Origin: a virus
DNA: 52,304 nucleotides
IMG/VR virus record: IMGVR_UViG_3300019458_000043
Span: 1 to 52,304 of that record
Direction: 5' to 3' (one strand)
Shown here in pieces: positions 23,521-32,396 of this stretch (position 1 is its first letter; the number at the start of each line of letters is the position of its first letter). The notes under the pieces were generated by a model. It was not told where the DNA came from. It searched no databases and was given only the letters and a program-made list of their open reading frames with translations. The position numbers were made by a program, and so were the translations under genes.

Positions 23521-25839
23521 ATGGCTGCCAAGACCAAAAAGCGAAAACGCAAGCTAGTTAGCTCTAGTTCGTTCCCAAAACGTTTGTCGCTGGCAGGTAG
23601 GGTTCAGGTCAGAGCACAGCAAGGCGGGACCGAAAAAATCTTTCTGGTCGCAAATACCGGAAAGCCTATGAAACTGGACAACTTTTTCGACCCGGTTATC
23701 GTGAACATGCGGGGGGCAGTCTTTGATAAACAAACCACCCCGATCATTGCGGACCACGATACGAGGCTGCGGATCGGACACTCGACCGAGCAGTTGATCC
23801 TCGCTACAAACAAGCAAGGGTCTATCAACGGTCGAACCATGAAGGGACCACTAATCGCCGCGTCGGGTATCCGTTCGTCGAACATGGCGATTGCTCAAGG
23901 ATTTGTAGATGATGCCAAGGCGGGTTTTCCGTTCCAAGTCTCCATCGGGGCGGATATCTTACAAGGGAAGCATATTCCAGATGGAGACAGCGTGCGGGTA
24001 AATGGGAGGACATGGGAAGGTCCGCTCATTCTCGCCAATCGTATTCGTATCAGGGAACTTTCAATCACCGTCTTGGGAGCCGACAATGACTCGTCAGCGA
24101 CGATTGCTGCCAAGGCCAAACTTTTGGAGGATCAGCAGATGAGTTTTAACGCATTTGTGAAGTCCCTCGGCCTAGACCCAACGAAGTTGACGGCCGAACA
24201 AAGGACTGCTCTCAAAGCCCAGTACAAACTGGCAAAAGCCAAGGCTAGGCCGAAGCTGGCGGCAAGCCGCAAGCCCCACAAGCATACCAAGGCCAACGAC
24301 CGAGAGGATGAACCTCGACGCAAGCCTCGCAAGATTCATGCAACGGTCGGGGCCGGAACCGGAGAAGGAGAAGATGATCTGCGGCGGCAACGCCGTCGAA
24401 ACTTTGCCAACGAATCGCTGCGAGTGGACAACATCAACGCGGCAGCCACCCGTTTCGCCAGCGTGGAGAAAATCAAGGTTGGCAGCAAGGAATACACCAT
24501 GTCAACCCTCAAGGCAAAAGCGATCCGCGATGGTTGGAGTGCCGACCAATTCGAGCTACATCTGCTCCGGGCAGACTACCCACAACAGGACGGCCCGGCA
24601 ATTCACTCCATAAGCCGTGATCTGACGGGCGAGCAAGCGAACCTCGCGATGCAGGCGTCGATCCTCCGCTACAGCGGCGTACCGAATCGTGAGGCGAACC
24701 GGCGAAGCGGTCGGGACTTTGGGTTGGAAGTCATGTTCAAACCCGAAGTGCTCGAAGCCTCCCACCAGCGGCAGTACCAGGTCGGTGGGTCCATCCAAGC
24801 CTTGCTAGACTTGCAGATTCGGGCGGCGGGGGGTTATTACGCTGGCTCTGACCGCAGCAGTTCGGAGTTCGTTGGGCAAGCCATCGAAGCCTACAGTAAA
24901 ATCAAGGCGTCGGGCTTCTCCACCTTAAATATCGTCAACATCCTCGAAAACGTGATGCACAAGTCGTCCTTGGCTGCGTTTGAGGCAGTAGAGGCTGTCT
25001 GGCGATTCCTGTGCGGTCGTAAACCACTCAACGACTTCAAGCCCCACGCTCTCTATAGGCTGGACTTCGCCGGCCACTTCAAGAAAGTGGCGACCGACGG
25101 GGAATTAAAGCATATCTCGATGGTTGATACAAAGAAAACCATCCAAGCCGAAACTTACGGTGCGATGCTCACCATCGACCGAAAGACGATCAAGAACGAC
25201 GACCTCGGCCTGATTTTGGACCAAGCCCGCGGCCTCGGCACGTTGGGTGCCCAACGGATCGAGGAATCGGTTCTGGTTTTGCTCCTCAGTAATCCCGGCT
25301 CATTTTTCAGCAGCGGCAATTCCAACCTGATTACGGGAGGCGGCACGGCGTTGAGCGTTACTTCACTCAGCCAAGCCAAGAAGGTCTTCCGTGATCAGGT
25401 CGTGAACGGCAAACCTGTCTCAGTCAGCCCGGTGCTCCTGCTCACTGGTACGACACTGGAAGAGACAGCACTTCGCTTGTGGGCAGAGGAGAAACTGGCC
25501 GCGACGGGTGACACCGACGCCCTGGTGTTCTTCAACAACCCGCACAAGGGGATGTATCGGCCGTTCGTCTCCCCGTACCTCGACAACACCTCCGTGACCG
25601 ACCAGGACGGTGCTGCCATCTCAGGACAGTCCGCAACCCAATGGTTCCTGGGGGCTAGCCCCTCGGCCCCGCAAGGTTCGGCTCTCGTAATCGGATTTAT
25701 GGACGGTCGAGAGACCCCGTTCTTCGATGAAGCGGAGACACAGTTCAACATCCCTGGTGGTTTGCAGTTCCGCTCCTACCTCGATTGGGGTGTGGCGATG
25801 CACATTCATCAGATGATGCTCCAATCCGCTGGTGCATAG
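23521..25839 (+). CDS. Prohead protease-major capsid protein fusion
   Basis: This 772-aa protein joins two usual head proteins. Residues 1-200 look like an S78/Mu I-type prohead protease: ADHDTRLRIGHS (His79 candidate) and FPFQVSIGAD (Ser141 candidate), then RELSITVLGAD. Residues 200-330 are a basic, charged linker like a scaffold (KAKARPKLAASRKPHKHTK). The rest resembles Mu gpT-like capsid subunits: AETYGAMLTIDRKTIKNDDL, FFNNPHKGMYRPFVSPYL, and a C-terminal LQFRSYLDWGVAMHIHQMML. The frame is uninterrupted, so the fusion is genuine in this sequence. Self-cleavage after assembly is likely. Confidence 0.85.
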   Translation: MAAKTKKRKRKLVSSSSFPKRLSLAGRVQVRAQQGGTEKIFLVANTGKPMKLDNFFDPVIVNMRGAVFDKQTTPIIADHDTRLRIGHSTEQLILATNKQGSINGRTMKGPLIAASGIRSSNMAIAQGFVDDAKAGFPFQVSIGADILQGKHIPDGDSVRVNGRTWEGPLILANRIRIRELSITVLGADNDSSATIAAKAKLLEDQQMSFNAFVKSLGLDPTKLTAEQRTALKAQYKLAKAKARPKLAASRKPHKHTKANDREDEPRRKPRKIHATVGAGTGEGEDDLRRQRRRNFANESLRVDNINAAATRFASVEKIKVGSKEYTMSTLKAKAIRDGWSADQFELHLLRADYPQQDGPAIHSISRDLTGEQANLAMQASILRYSGVPNREANRRSGRDFGLEVMFKPEVLEASHQRQYQVGGSIQALLDLQIRAAGGYYAGSDRSSSEFVGQAIEAYSKIKASGFSTLNIVNILENVMHKSSLAAFEAVEAVWRFLCGRKPLNDFKPHALYRLDFAGHFKKVATDGELKHISMVDTKKTIQAETYGAMLTIDRKTIKNDDLGLILDQARGLGTLGAQRIEESVLVLLLSNPGSFFSSGNSNLITGGGTALSVTSLSQAKKVFRDQVVNGKPVSVSPVLLLTGTTLEETALRLWAEEKLAATGDTDALVFFNNPHKGMYRPFVSPYLDNTSVTDQDGAAISGQSATQWFLGASPSAPQGSALVIGFMDGRETPFFDEAETQFNIPGGLQFRSYLDWGVAMHIHQMMLQSAGA

Positions 25840-25927
25840 CCTCGCGGTACGGCGGGGTGGAAGATGTGATTCGTAGCCTGACCCACTCAACCACCTCGCC
25901 ATTAACTCAACAATGAAAGGGAACACA

Positions 25928-26143
25928 ATGTCTGTGATCGACATTGCTACTCGCGTAAAAGGTTGTGGCCCTGATGCAACCATTACACTCGGCCCAGCCG
26001 ACTTGGAGGAACTACGCGGGTTTGTCCCCGCTGGTAACAAAATCAAACTCCCAGCGGACGGGCCGGGCGGGGCCATCGTAAACTGCAACCAACTCTGTGA
26101 GATCGTGTTCGGCGGCTCCCCTTCCCCAAAAGAGAAGAAATAG
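25928..26143 (+). CDS. Small head-region protein, 71 aa
   Basis: ATG 25928 (MSVIDIATRVKGCGPDATIT) has AAAGGGAACACA upstream; an ATG 15 nt earlier is less well placed. The short protein has a compact beta-rich appearance (LGPADLEELRGFVPAGNKIK) and ends SPSPKEKK, part of which encodes the interspersed word CCCCAAAAGAGAAG. It may be a minor head or decoration component, judged only from its place after the capsid. Confidence 0.55.
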   Translation: MSVIDIATRVKGCGPDATITLGPADLEELRGFVPAGNKIKLPADGPGGAIVNCNQLCEIVFGGSPSPKEKK

Positions 26144-26205
26144 CCCCCGGTTAATAAAAACCAAACCTTCGGGGCCATGCCCCAACAACACAAGGAGAAT
26201 CGAAG

Positions 26206-26616
26206 ATGGCACAAGCCCTTGAAGCAATCTTCTACCGAGGCGACGACCAGAATCGGACAGACCACACGCCGACTTCCGGTGCCGTGAGCAACGGCGTAAT
26301 TGTTGATCTAGGGACGATCATCGGCGTTTGCACGTCCGTCGAGGGGATTGGCAACAACACTCTAGGTTCTTTGGCAACCGAGGGGGTGTTCAAGATCGCC
26401 AAAGACTCCGGCGTCGTGTTCTCTAAGAGCGACCCGGTGTTTTTCAATACCAGCACTCGCGTTGCCAAGACTGTCGGCGGGGCCAATACTATCCGTATCG
26501 GTATTGCCGACGAAGCCGCGGCCTCCGGCCACAACAACGTCAAATGCGACATCAACCGGCTGGGTCCACAGGACTCGAACGTGGCGACGGACCCTACGAC
26601 GACGACCACGACCTAA
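26206..26616 (+). CDS. DUF2190-like capsid decoration protein with poly-Thr tail
   Basis: The 136-aa protein matches the DUF2190 pattern: AIFYRGDDQNRTDHTPTSGA at the start, then VDLGTIIGVC, GVFKIAKDSG and an IRIGIADEAA end, a beta-rich trimer fold seen in capsid decoration proteins. It ends PTTTTTT, with Thr codons mixed between ACG and ACC, so the run is not a slipped repeat. The poly-Thr tail is shared with two other virion proteins. AATAAAAACCA lies 43 nt upstream of ATG. Confidence 0.78.
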   Translation: MAQALEAIFYRGDDQNRTDHTPTSGAVSNGVIVDLGTIIGVCTSVEGIGNNTLGSLATEGVFKIAKDSGVVFSKSDPVFFNTSTRVAKTVGGANTIRIGIADEAAASGHNNVKCDINRLGPQDSNVATDPTTTTTT

Positions 26617-26678
26617 TCGACCAGGAGGATGACTACCTCCTAGACGAAGGTGGTGGCGTTTTACTGGCAGAGGTTTGA
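26604..26678 (+). other. Open -1 frame tail after the decoration gene, possible frameshift product
   Basis: In the -1 frame the codons after the poly-Thr run read D-H-D-L-I-D-Q-E-D-D-Y-L-L-D-E-G-G-G-V-L-L-A-E-V and then TGA. YLLDEGGGVLL resembles the Y-LLLEDG-LLLE segment found near the ends of many phage structural proteins. There is no start codon, so it would need frameshifting; no classic slippery heptamer is visible. A chance open frame is the alternative. Confidence 0.3.
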
Positions 26679-26743
26679 CTCCCAGACTCGACTAGCCTCA
26701 TTTGGACCGGATGGGGCTGTCGGGTCTGGATAAGGGTTGACAA

Positions 26744-27145
26744 ATGGATCGACCACAACCAACAAAGCAACTCCCATCCCCTAATGTGTTCAACCACCCC
26801 GACCTTTCAGATAACGAGGATGGGACTTGGACACTAACGGACCCTCTTAGGTTCGTGCTGTCGATGGGTAGGGGGAAAATCGAAGTGGAAGTCCCAGCCG
26901 GTTTTGTAACGGATTTTGCATCGGTCCCCAGGTTGTTGTGGTTCATCTTCCCACCATTCGGTTCTTGGTCGCGACCTGCGGTGTTGCACGACTTTCTTTA
27001 CTCAGTAACAGGGGGGTGCTCACGGTTCTTAGCTGACGCTCTTTTCAGGGAAGCGATGTATCAACAATGCGTGCCGGCATGGCGTCGTGCTATCATGTAC
27101 TGTTCAGTCCGAATGTTTGGCCGACACGCCTGGAGGAAACGATGA
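26744..27145 (+). CDS. DUF1353-family protein
   Basis: The 133-aa protein has the family blocks VPAGFVTDFASVPRLLW and RPAVLHDFLYSVTGG, followed by ADALFREAMYQ. The conserved Asp/His set is thought to be metal-binding or catalytic, but no activity is established. In phages it occurs in head-tail regions or near lysis genes. A weak ribosome-binding site (AAGGGTTGAC) precedes it. The stop overlaps the next ATG. Confidence 0.8.
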   Translation: MDRPQPTKQLPSPNVFNHPDLSDNEDGTWTLTDPLRFVLSMGRGKIEVEVPAGFVTDFASVPRLLWFIFPPFGSWSRPAVLHDFLYSVTGGCSRFLADALFREAMYQQCVPAWRRAIMYCSVRMFGRHAWRKR

Positions 27146-27525
27146 CCTACCGTTTTCTCTCCCGATTACGGCATGTTGCTAACCGAGCAAACCAGGTAAA
27201 CGCGGAAGTCATAACTTATATTCGAGGTGCCACCAGCCGTGAGATGTCAGCAAGCCCGATTCTGATGGAGGCAGTCGAGATAATTCCGGGCCTGGTGGCA
27301 ACCCGGATTGAATATCAAGACTGGGCAATCGACGTTGTGGAGTTAGAAGTGTTTGGCGGGGTGCCTGTTGTCGGGGACAAAATAGTTCGTTCAACTGGTG
27401 AAGAGTTTCTGGTTTCATCGCGGGGGATGGTGACACAAGACATAACCGATCCACCTTACCGCTTTGCAACTTCTGACCGTGACCGGGTGATCGCCTATAC
27501 AAACCGCGTAAAGGGGAGTGGTTAA
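27142..27525 (+). CDS. Head-tail connector candidate, 127 aa
   Basis: ATG 27142 is preceded by GGAGG within the end of the previous gene. The protein starts with basic helices (FLSRLRHVANRANQVNAEV), then a beta-rich body (VVELEVFGGVPVVGDKIV). Size, position and beta content fit a neck or head-closure protein, but the family is not identified. The stop overlaps the next start (TAATG). Confidence 0.55.
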   Translation: MTYRFLSRLRHVANRANQVNAEVITYIRGATSREMSASPILMEAVEIIPGLVATRIEYQDWAIDVVELEVFGGVPVVGDKIVRSTGEEFLVSSRGMVTQDITDPPYRFATSDRDRVIAYTNRVKGSG

Positions 27526-28007
27526 TGGCTGAGCTAACCGCACTACGCGACGAAGTTTACACCCGCATAAACGTCAAGAAATCGAACAGCCAATTCATTG
27601 TCAATAATTTTGCAGTCGAGAAGGACCGCTGGCTACCGTCGGAAGGTTTAGAGGGTTTGAAAGCGACGTACCCTAACGGGTTGTTGAACGTTATTGGTGG
27701 TTGCCTTGGGGACATGAAAAATTTGGGGCGACAACCACTAGCCAACCGCGAGTACAGTGTTCACATCTCCTTCCAAAAGGTAATCAACGGTCCTGCGGAC
27801 CCAAGCATCGACACCCTTGTCACCCTCCTCGAACAGCTAGATTTGATGTGTCTGTCACAGATTGCAAACAGCACCAACCGAATGACACCATCCAGAATCG
27901 AATACTTGAAGGACGAGCACAATCTACCCATCGCTTACGTGCTTCTCCGACAAGGTTCTTGCTTCTCAGCTCTTTTTTCCGCGTACTACCTGAAACCACT
28001 CCAGTAA
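27525..28007 (+). CDS. Tail-completion/neck protein candidate, 160 aa
   Basis: The N-terminal helix (ELTALRDEVYTRINVKKSNS) is followed by alternating strand-helix segments (EYSVHISFQKVINGPADPSI and VTLLEQLDLMCLSQI), resembling the small alpha/beta tail-terminator proteins that precede the tail-tube gene. Assignment rests on gene order and size. Confidence 0.5.
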   Translation: MAELTALRDEVYTRINVKKSNSQFIVNNFAVEKDRWLPSEGLEGLKATYPNGLLNVIGGCLGDMKNLGRQPLANREYSVHISFQKVINGPADPSIDTLVTLLEQLDLMCLSQIANSTNRMTPSRIEYLKDEHNLPIAYVLLRQGSCFSALFSAYYLKPLQ

Positions 28008-28031
28008 CCCCAAGAATAGGAGTTTAGACTT

Positions 28032-28526
28032 ATGGCACCTACAACTGGTTTCAACAACAAACTCTATCGAAACACCGGCAGCGTAGCCACCCCGGTATGG
28101 TCCGAAGTGAATCAGATCGGTGACGTTTCTATCGACGGCCTTACCCGCGGCCTTGCAGAGTTGAAGCGGCGGGCAACCCAGTTCACCCTCAACCTACCAT
28201 CACTCATCCAATCCATCACTGCTAGCTTCCGCTTGCATCATGGACTCGACAGTTCCACGTTCACGGCACTCCGACAAGCGTTCTTCGCCGCCACAGTCAT
28301 CGAGTGGGCTATCATGGACGGTGATATCGACGTAGCTGCCGCCGAAGGGTTGCGTATCCCTATGCTAGTGTCCGACTTTCCGTGGGAACAACCATTGGAA
28401 GACGTTTCGGGCCACGACGTAAAGCTGGCCGTCGGTTACATGACTAGTGGCGGCAATGAAGTTGTTCCATCTTGGCTAGTCGTTTCACAGAATCTCCAGT
28501 GGACAACCACCACAACCACCACGTAA
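28032..28526 (+). CDS. Major tail-tube-like protein with poly-Thr tail
   Basis: The 164-aa protein begins GFNNKLYRNTGSVATPVW and continues VNQIGDVSIDGL, the two-strand opening typical of siphovirus tail-tube proteins, then LKRRATQFTLNLP and a central WAIMDGDIDVAAAEGL. It ends WTTTTTTT, with Thr codons ACA, ACC and ACG mixed. The AATAAAAACCA word overlaps its stop codon. AGGAGT is present upstream. Confidence 0.7.
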   Translation: MAPTTGFNNKLYRNTGSVATPVWSEVNQIGDVSIDGLTRGLAELKRRATQFTLNLPSLIQSITASFRLHHGLDSSTFTALRQAFFAATVIEWAIMDGDIDVAAAEGLRIPMLVSDFPWEQPLEDVSGHDVKLAVGYMTSGGNEVVPSWLVVSQNLQWTTTTTTT

Positions 28527-28564
28527 TAAAAACCAAAATCTCTAACCCATAGGGGGAACCACTC

Positions 28565-28906
28565 ATGTCCGAAAACAAGCCCAACGTCGAGAACGTACTT
28601 GCTCGACTCCAAAATCCTGGTGTCCAAGTACAACCCTTCAAGGTCCAGCACCAGGAGACGTTTCGACTCACAGCCGGCGAACTTCGCGGTGTCTGTAGCC
28701 AAAACCCAAAGCACCCCAAGGCTCAAGTCTTAACCGACGCTACCAAAGGGATGCCGGACGAACACTCGGTTGTCTGTGACCGTGTCGATCTTGAAGCGGT
28801 CATTGGCAACTACGATGTTGTCGAGGACCACGAAAGTGGACAGACCGAGGATGGCCCCGTTACAGTCGTTCGGAAACGACTGGGCGGCCCCCGGCCCCGG
28901 CGTTAA
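28565..28906 (+). CDS. Tail-region protein, 113 aa, unknown
   Basis: It follows the tail-tube gene and is preceded by AGGGGGAACC. Charged and mostly soluble, with FRLTAGELRGVCSQNPKHPK in the middle and a basic Gly/Pro-Arg end. No known domain was recognised. A chaperone or minor tail role is possible only from position. Confidence 0.55.
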   Translation: MSENKPNVENVLARLQNPGVQVQPFKVQHQETFRLTAGELRGVCSQNPKHPKAQVLTDATKGMPDEHSVVCDRVDLEAVIGNYDVVEDHESGQTEDGPVTVVRKRLGGPRPRR

Positions 28907-28956
28907 CTGTGTCGATTCTCCCCAAAGAAAACACCGGCGACTAGCTGGAGCTACTG

Positions 28957-30681
28957 ATGAAAATTCCAGAGTACCCCGAACTGGCAACAATCCAAGACGA
29001 TGACTTGTTCTATATCGTCGAGTATGTTGCTGGGAACTACGTGAGCAAAAAAGTCAAGGCTCTAACACTCCAAGAATACATCGAAGGTGTTCTTGGGGGT
29101 GGGAATGTGAGCAACCCGCTCACTGGCAACCTAAGTGCTGGGAACTTTTCCATCACGACTCTCCGAACCCTCACCCTCTCAAACGGGGGTGCTGGTTCCG
29201 CCGGTCAGACCCCAACGCTCGACGGTGCTGGCAACTTGACTTGGGCGACCCCGTCCGGGTCTGGTAACGTAACCAGCCCTCTCTCTGCTGCGTTGGATAT
29301 AGGAAGTTTTGGGATCGTCGGGTACACCGCCAGTCGTTTAGTGGTCACTAACGCGAACGGTAACATTACTGTTAGCTCCGTGACTGCTACCGAGGCGGGT
29401 CATCTCTCTGGTGTCACTTCCGCCATCCAAACCCAGATCAACACCAAAGCTGCCACTACCTATGTGGACGCTGCCGACACGATTCTGGACTCGGCTATCT
29501 CCTCGGAAGCCTCAGCCCGTTCCGCTGCCGACCTGACCCTGCTGCCCTTAGACGGCAGCCGCGAGATGACTGGCAACCTGAGTGCTGGGAACCAAACCTT
29601 GCTATACGTCGCCGGCATCCGTCTCTCCAGCGGCAACGGGACTGATGGCCAAGTCCCCATCGTGCAAGCCGACGGGAACCTTGCCTTCGGTGACATGATC
29701 GGGGGCGGCAATGCTACGCCCGGTGGTGGCAATACTGCAATCCAATTCAACGACGACGGTGCGTTTGGCGGTGACGAGGCACTGATCTCCTTTGACAAGG
29801 TTACAGGGACATTAGCGGTAGGAAATGTCACGATAAACGGTGGTGGAAACACCACTGTAACTAGTGATGATGGGCTTACTGTTAACGTCGGTGGCATATT
29901 AGTCAAAGGGCAGCCAGTAGATTCCAGCGGTTCTCAACGCTTGTGGTTCTACTACGACACACCGTTTGACCATTCCTTCATCATTTCTCGCGGCATTGAT
30001 GCTAGTACGATAGGTGCTCTACGCATCGGTGCCTACTCATCTAATGGCTCCGTTGGTCATGCGGTCGAGCTAGGAGCAGATGGAGTAGCCATTGGAGCTG
30101 GTGAGGATTACTACTTGCTACCTTGGGCTGACGGTGATGCTGGCCAAGCACTCGTTACCGATGGGGCTGGGACGGTGAGCTGGGCTAGTGTCGTTACCAA
30201 TCCGATGCTGACCGACTTCGGTATTGGGCAAGCCAGCCCTGGACCTGATTTGTGGGTGCATCTTGCTAGTGACATAAATCTTGGGGTACAAACTGCTGGT
30301 GGTGAAGTACAGATCGCTACGTTTGATGATGCCTACACCGGACAACCTTGTGGTTTCGGCTTTTATGCCGCTAGCCACAAATTTTTCGTCGGAAGTGATT
30401 TAGTGCTTGAGTTAGACGGCGGCGGTAACTTAGGTGTCTTCGACACCACACCAGTCGGACAACAAGCCTTGCTCACACCAACGCAGGACGACCTGACCGA
30501 CAGCACAGGCGGCACGCCTGGGACCACGCTCGCCGACTTCTCTGGTGGTATCGACACTGTAGATGCAACAACACTTCTCGATTGTATCGCTTCGCTTGCA
30601 GCACAACTCGCCAAGGTCAAAGATGACTTAGCGGCTGTTAACGATATTCTGATCGCTTTTGGCTTTGAGGCCGCAGCATAA
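28957..30681 (+). CDS. Tail fibre/spike-like protein
   Basis: The 574-aa protein opens with YPELATIQDDDLFYIVEYV, an adaptor-like segment common to fibres, then long Gly/Asn/Ser/Thr-rich stretches with repeated GNLSAGN and GAGNLTW elements like trimeric beta-solenoid fibres. The end is a predicted coiled coil (IASLAAQLAKVKDDLAAVND). It has a helical segment SAISSEASARSAADLTLLPL typical of phage fibre hinge regions. It is probably a virion receptor-binding or decorating fibre. Confidence 0.72.
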   Translation: MKIPEYPELATIQDDDLFYIVEYVAGNYVSKKVKALTLQEYIEGVLGGGNVSNPLTGNLSAGNFSITTLRTLTLSNGGAGSAGQTPTLDGAGNLTWATPSGSGNVTSPLSAALDIGSFGIVGYTASRLVVTNANGNITVSSVTATEAGHLSGVTSAIQTQINTKAATTYVDAADTILDSAISSEASARSAADLTLLPLDGSREMTGNLSAGNQTLLYVAGIRLSSGNGTDGQVPIVQADGNLAFGDMIGGGNATPGGGNTAIQFNDDGAFGGDEALISFDKVTGTLAVGNVTINGGGNTTVTSDDGLTVNVGGILVKGQPVDSSGSQRLWFYYDTPFDHSFIISRGIDASTIGALRIGAYSSNGSVGHAVELGADGVAIGAGEDYYLLPWADGDAGQALVTDGAGTVSWASVVTNPMLTDFGIGQASPGPDLWVHLASDINLGVQTAGGEVQIATFDDAYTGQPCGFGFYAASHKFFVGSDLVLELDGGGNLGVFDTTPVGQQALLTPTQDDLTDSTGGTPGTTLADFSGGIDTVDATTLLDCIASLAAQLAKVKDDLAAVNDILIAFGFEAAA

Positions 30682-30700
30682 CCAACAAGAGGAGATCGTA

Positions 30701-30970
30701 ATGAAGTTCACCCTCGATGTACCGGACAAGATGTATGACAACCTGCTCCAAACATTCGGCTCCGAATCGGCCATCGTAGCCGGGGTGATTGATTGGGGGG
30801 TAGCAGCCGTTGCCGCCCATGAAAACAAGCAGGTGCGAGCAACCCGTCGAGTGGAGGATAGTGCGGCACGAGCAGCATCCGCCACCACGGCAAAGGCACT
30901 CAAACAGGCTGTTATCGTAACTAAAGAGGATGGTGAGGTAATCACCGCCCCAACCGGGAACATGACGTAA
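30701..30970 (+). CDS. Small helical protein, 89 aa, unknown
   Basis: ATG 30701 follows GAGGAGATCG. The sequence is helical (PDKMYDNLLQTFGSESAIVA, then an Ala/Arg-rich helix VEDSAARAASATTAKAL). It sits between the fibre and the secreted protease; it may be a fibre-assembly accessory. No family was recognised. Confidence 0.6.
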   Translation: MKFTLDVPDKMYDNLLQTFGSESAIVAGVIDWGVAAVAAHENKQVRATRRVEDSAARAASATTAKALKQAVIVTKEDGEVITAPTGNMT

Positions 30971-31010
30971 CGCTTTGGCAATAAAAACCACTTTCAGAAA
31001 GGGGAACCCG

Positions 31011-32384
31011 ATGAAACTTCTATTCACACTCTGTTTCGCCTTGTTGCCATTTGTAGTTCTGGCCCAAGACAACTGGCGACCGTCGGTTATGTCACCAGAA
31101 GAATTGGAGTGGCAACGCAAGACCTACGGCGAACCACCGGCTGAGGCTTATACCGCCATTGTCGATGGTTTCAAAACCACCCTCTCTCCTACCCAGCAAC
31201 CTGGGGTTTACGTCCCAACTCAAAAAGCCAACCCCGCCGTCGTGCGGGTTGGTTGCTTGGAGGGAAACAGTTGGTCCATCGGCTCGGGCACGTTGGTTGA
31301 CACCAACGACCAGCATGGTCTTATCGTTACCAACTGGCATATTTTCAGGGACAACCCTAGCGGTGCCATCCTTGTGCGTTTCCCAGACAAACGAGCCTTT
31401 TGGGCTAAGCGTGTAGGTGAGGACCGAACGAGCGACCTCGCTGCTCTGATTATCGAAAACCCTGGCGTTACCCCATTGCGTGTTATCCCCTACACCCCCC
31501 AAAGAGGAGAGAACGTTGCCATCGCCGGTTGGGGGGAACGCGGAACCTATAAGACCCAAACGGGGACTGTGTCCGACAAGTACGTTTCATTCGACGGTAA
31601 GAACTTTGATTGTCCTCAAATCTATGGGGCAGTAGCCCGGCAGGGGGATTCTGGTGGGCCAATTCTGACACCTGAGGATGAAGTGGTGGGGGTTCTCGCA
31701 GGCTGCGATGGTCGCCAGACTTGTGGGACGGGCGGGTATCGACTCTGTTCATTCCTTGCTCAGCATTCTGCCTATTACCGTTCATGCCCCGGTGGGAACT
31801 GCCCCCGACCTGTCATTGCGTCTCAGCCTCCGGCCAATTATAACTACTCCTACGATCATCGAAGGGGGCCGTTTGTTGGGCAGACCCAGGTTAGAGCGAA
31901 TGGTTCGACACCGACCCAACCAGCTCCGACTTACCAACCACCCCCACAACCAACCGCTACTGCTCCAGTAGCCCAACCTATCAAGGTTACACTGACTGAC
32001 GCGGACTACGAAAAGCTGGCCGGCCTAATCACCGAAAGAATAGCAAAGGATGGCCGTTTCAAGGGTAAGGACGGACTACCAGGTACCCCTGGCGAGAACG
32101 GGATGCCAGGGGCCGATGCAAAGATAACCGACGAGGTGTTAAACCAACTAGCCGGTAAGGTCCAAGCAAAGCTGGCTCCGATCACTTTCTATTTTGAAGG
32201 TGCGAGGGACAACGACGGCAACCCATCTATCCACCGCACAGAGGTTGTGTATCTCGGCGGGCACCTGAATATCCCAGCCCAACGGATGGAGATTGCTCAT
32301 CCGAACGGTGACAACTTTTATCAGGAGAAACCACTGGGCGAACCAATAGCCCTTGAGTTGGTGCCACGAAAACCCCCCAAGTAA
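31011..32384 (+). CDS. Secreted trypsin-like serine protease with collagen-like stalk
   Basis: The 457-aa protein starts MKLLFTLCFALLPFVVLAQ, a clear signal peptide, with AAAGGGGAACCC upstream; an earlier ATG at 30975 lacks one. The protease has WSIGSGTLVD, VTNWHIF (His110), SDLAAL (Asp142) and QGDSGGP (Ser214), a complete chymotrypsin-fold triad. After a Pro/Gln-rich linker comes GKDGLPGTPGENGMPGAD, six Gly-x-y triplets, flanked by helical segments, then a beta-rich C-terminal domain. It may be a virion-bound or periplasmic enzyme that opens the host envelope. Confidence 0.85.
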   Translation: MKLLFTLCFALLPFVVLAQDNWRPSVMSPEELEWQRKTYGEPPAEAYTAIVDGFKTTLSPTQQPGVYVPTQKANPAVVRVGCLEGNSWSIGSGTLVDTNDQHGLIVTNWHIFRDNPSGAILVRFPDKRAFWAKRVGEDRTSDLAALIIENPGVTPLRVIPYTPQRGENVAIAGWGERGTYKTQTGTVSDKYVSFDGKNFDCPQIYGAVARQGDSGGPILTPEDEVVGVLAGCDGRQTCGTGGYRLCSFLAQHSAYYRSCPGGNCPRPVIASQPPANYNYSYDHRRGPFVGQTQVRANGSTPTQPAPTYQPPPQPTATAPVAQPIKVTLTDADYEKLAGLITERIAKDGRFKGKDGLPGTPGENGMPGADAKITDEVLNQLAGKVQAKLAPITFYFEGARDNDGNPSIHRTEVVYLGGHLNIPAQRMEIAHPNGDNFYQEKPLGEPIALELVPRKPPK

Positions 32385-32396
32385 ACGGAGGTTTGT

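Noticed and set aside
25621-26265. Minus-strand open frame of 214 codons
   Set aside because: It is opposite the capsid C-terminus and two small late genes; no minus-strand promoter or ribosome-binding context was seen.
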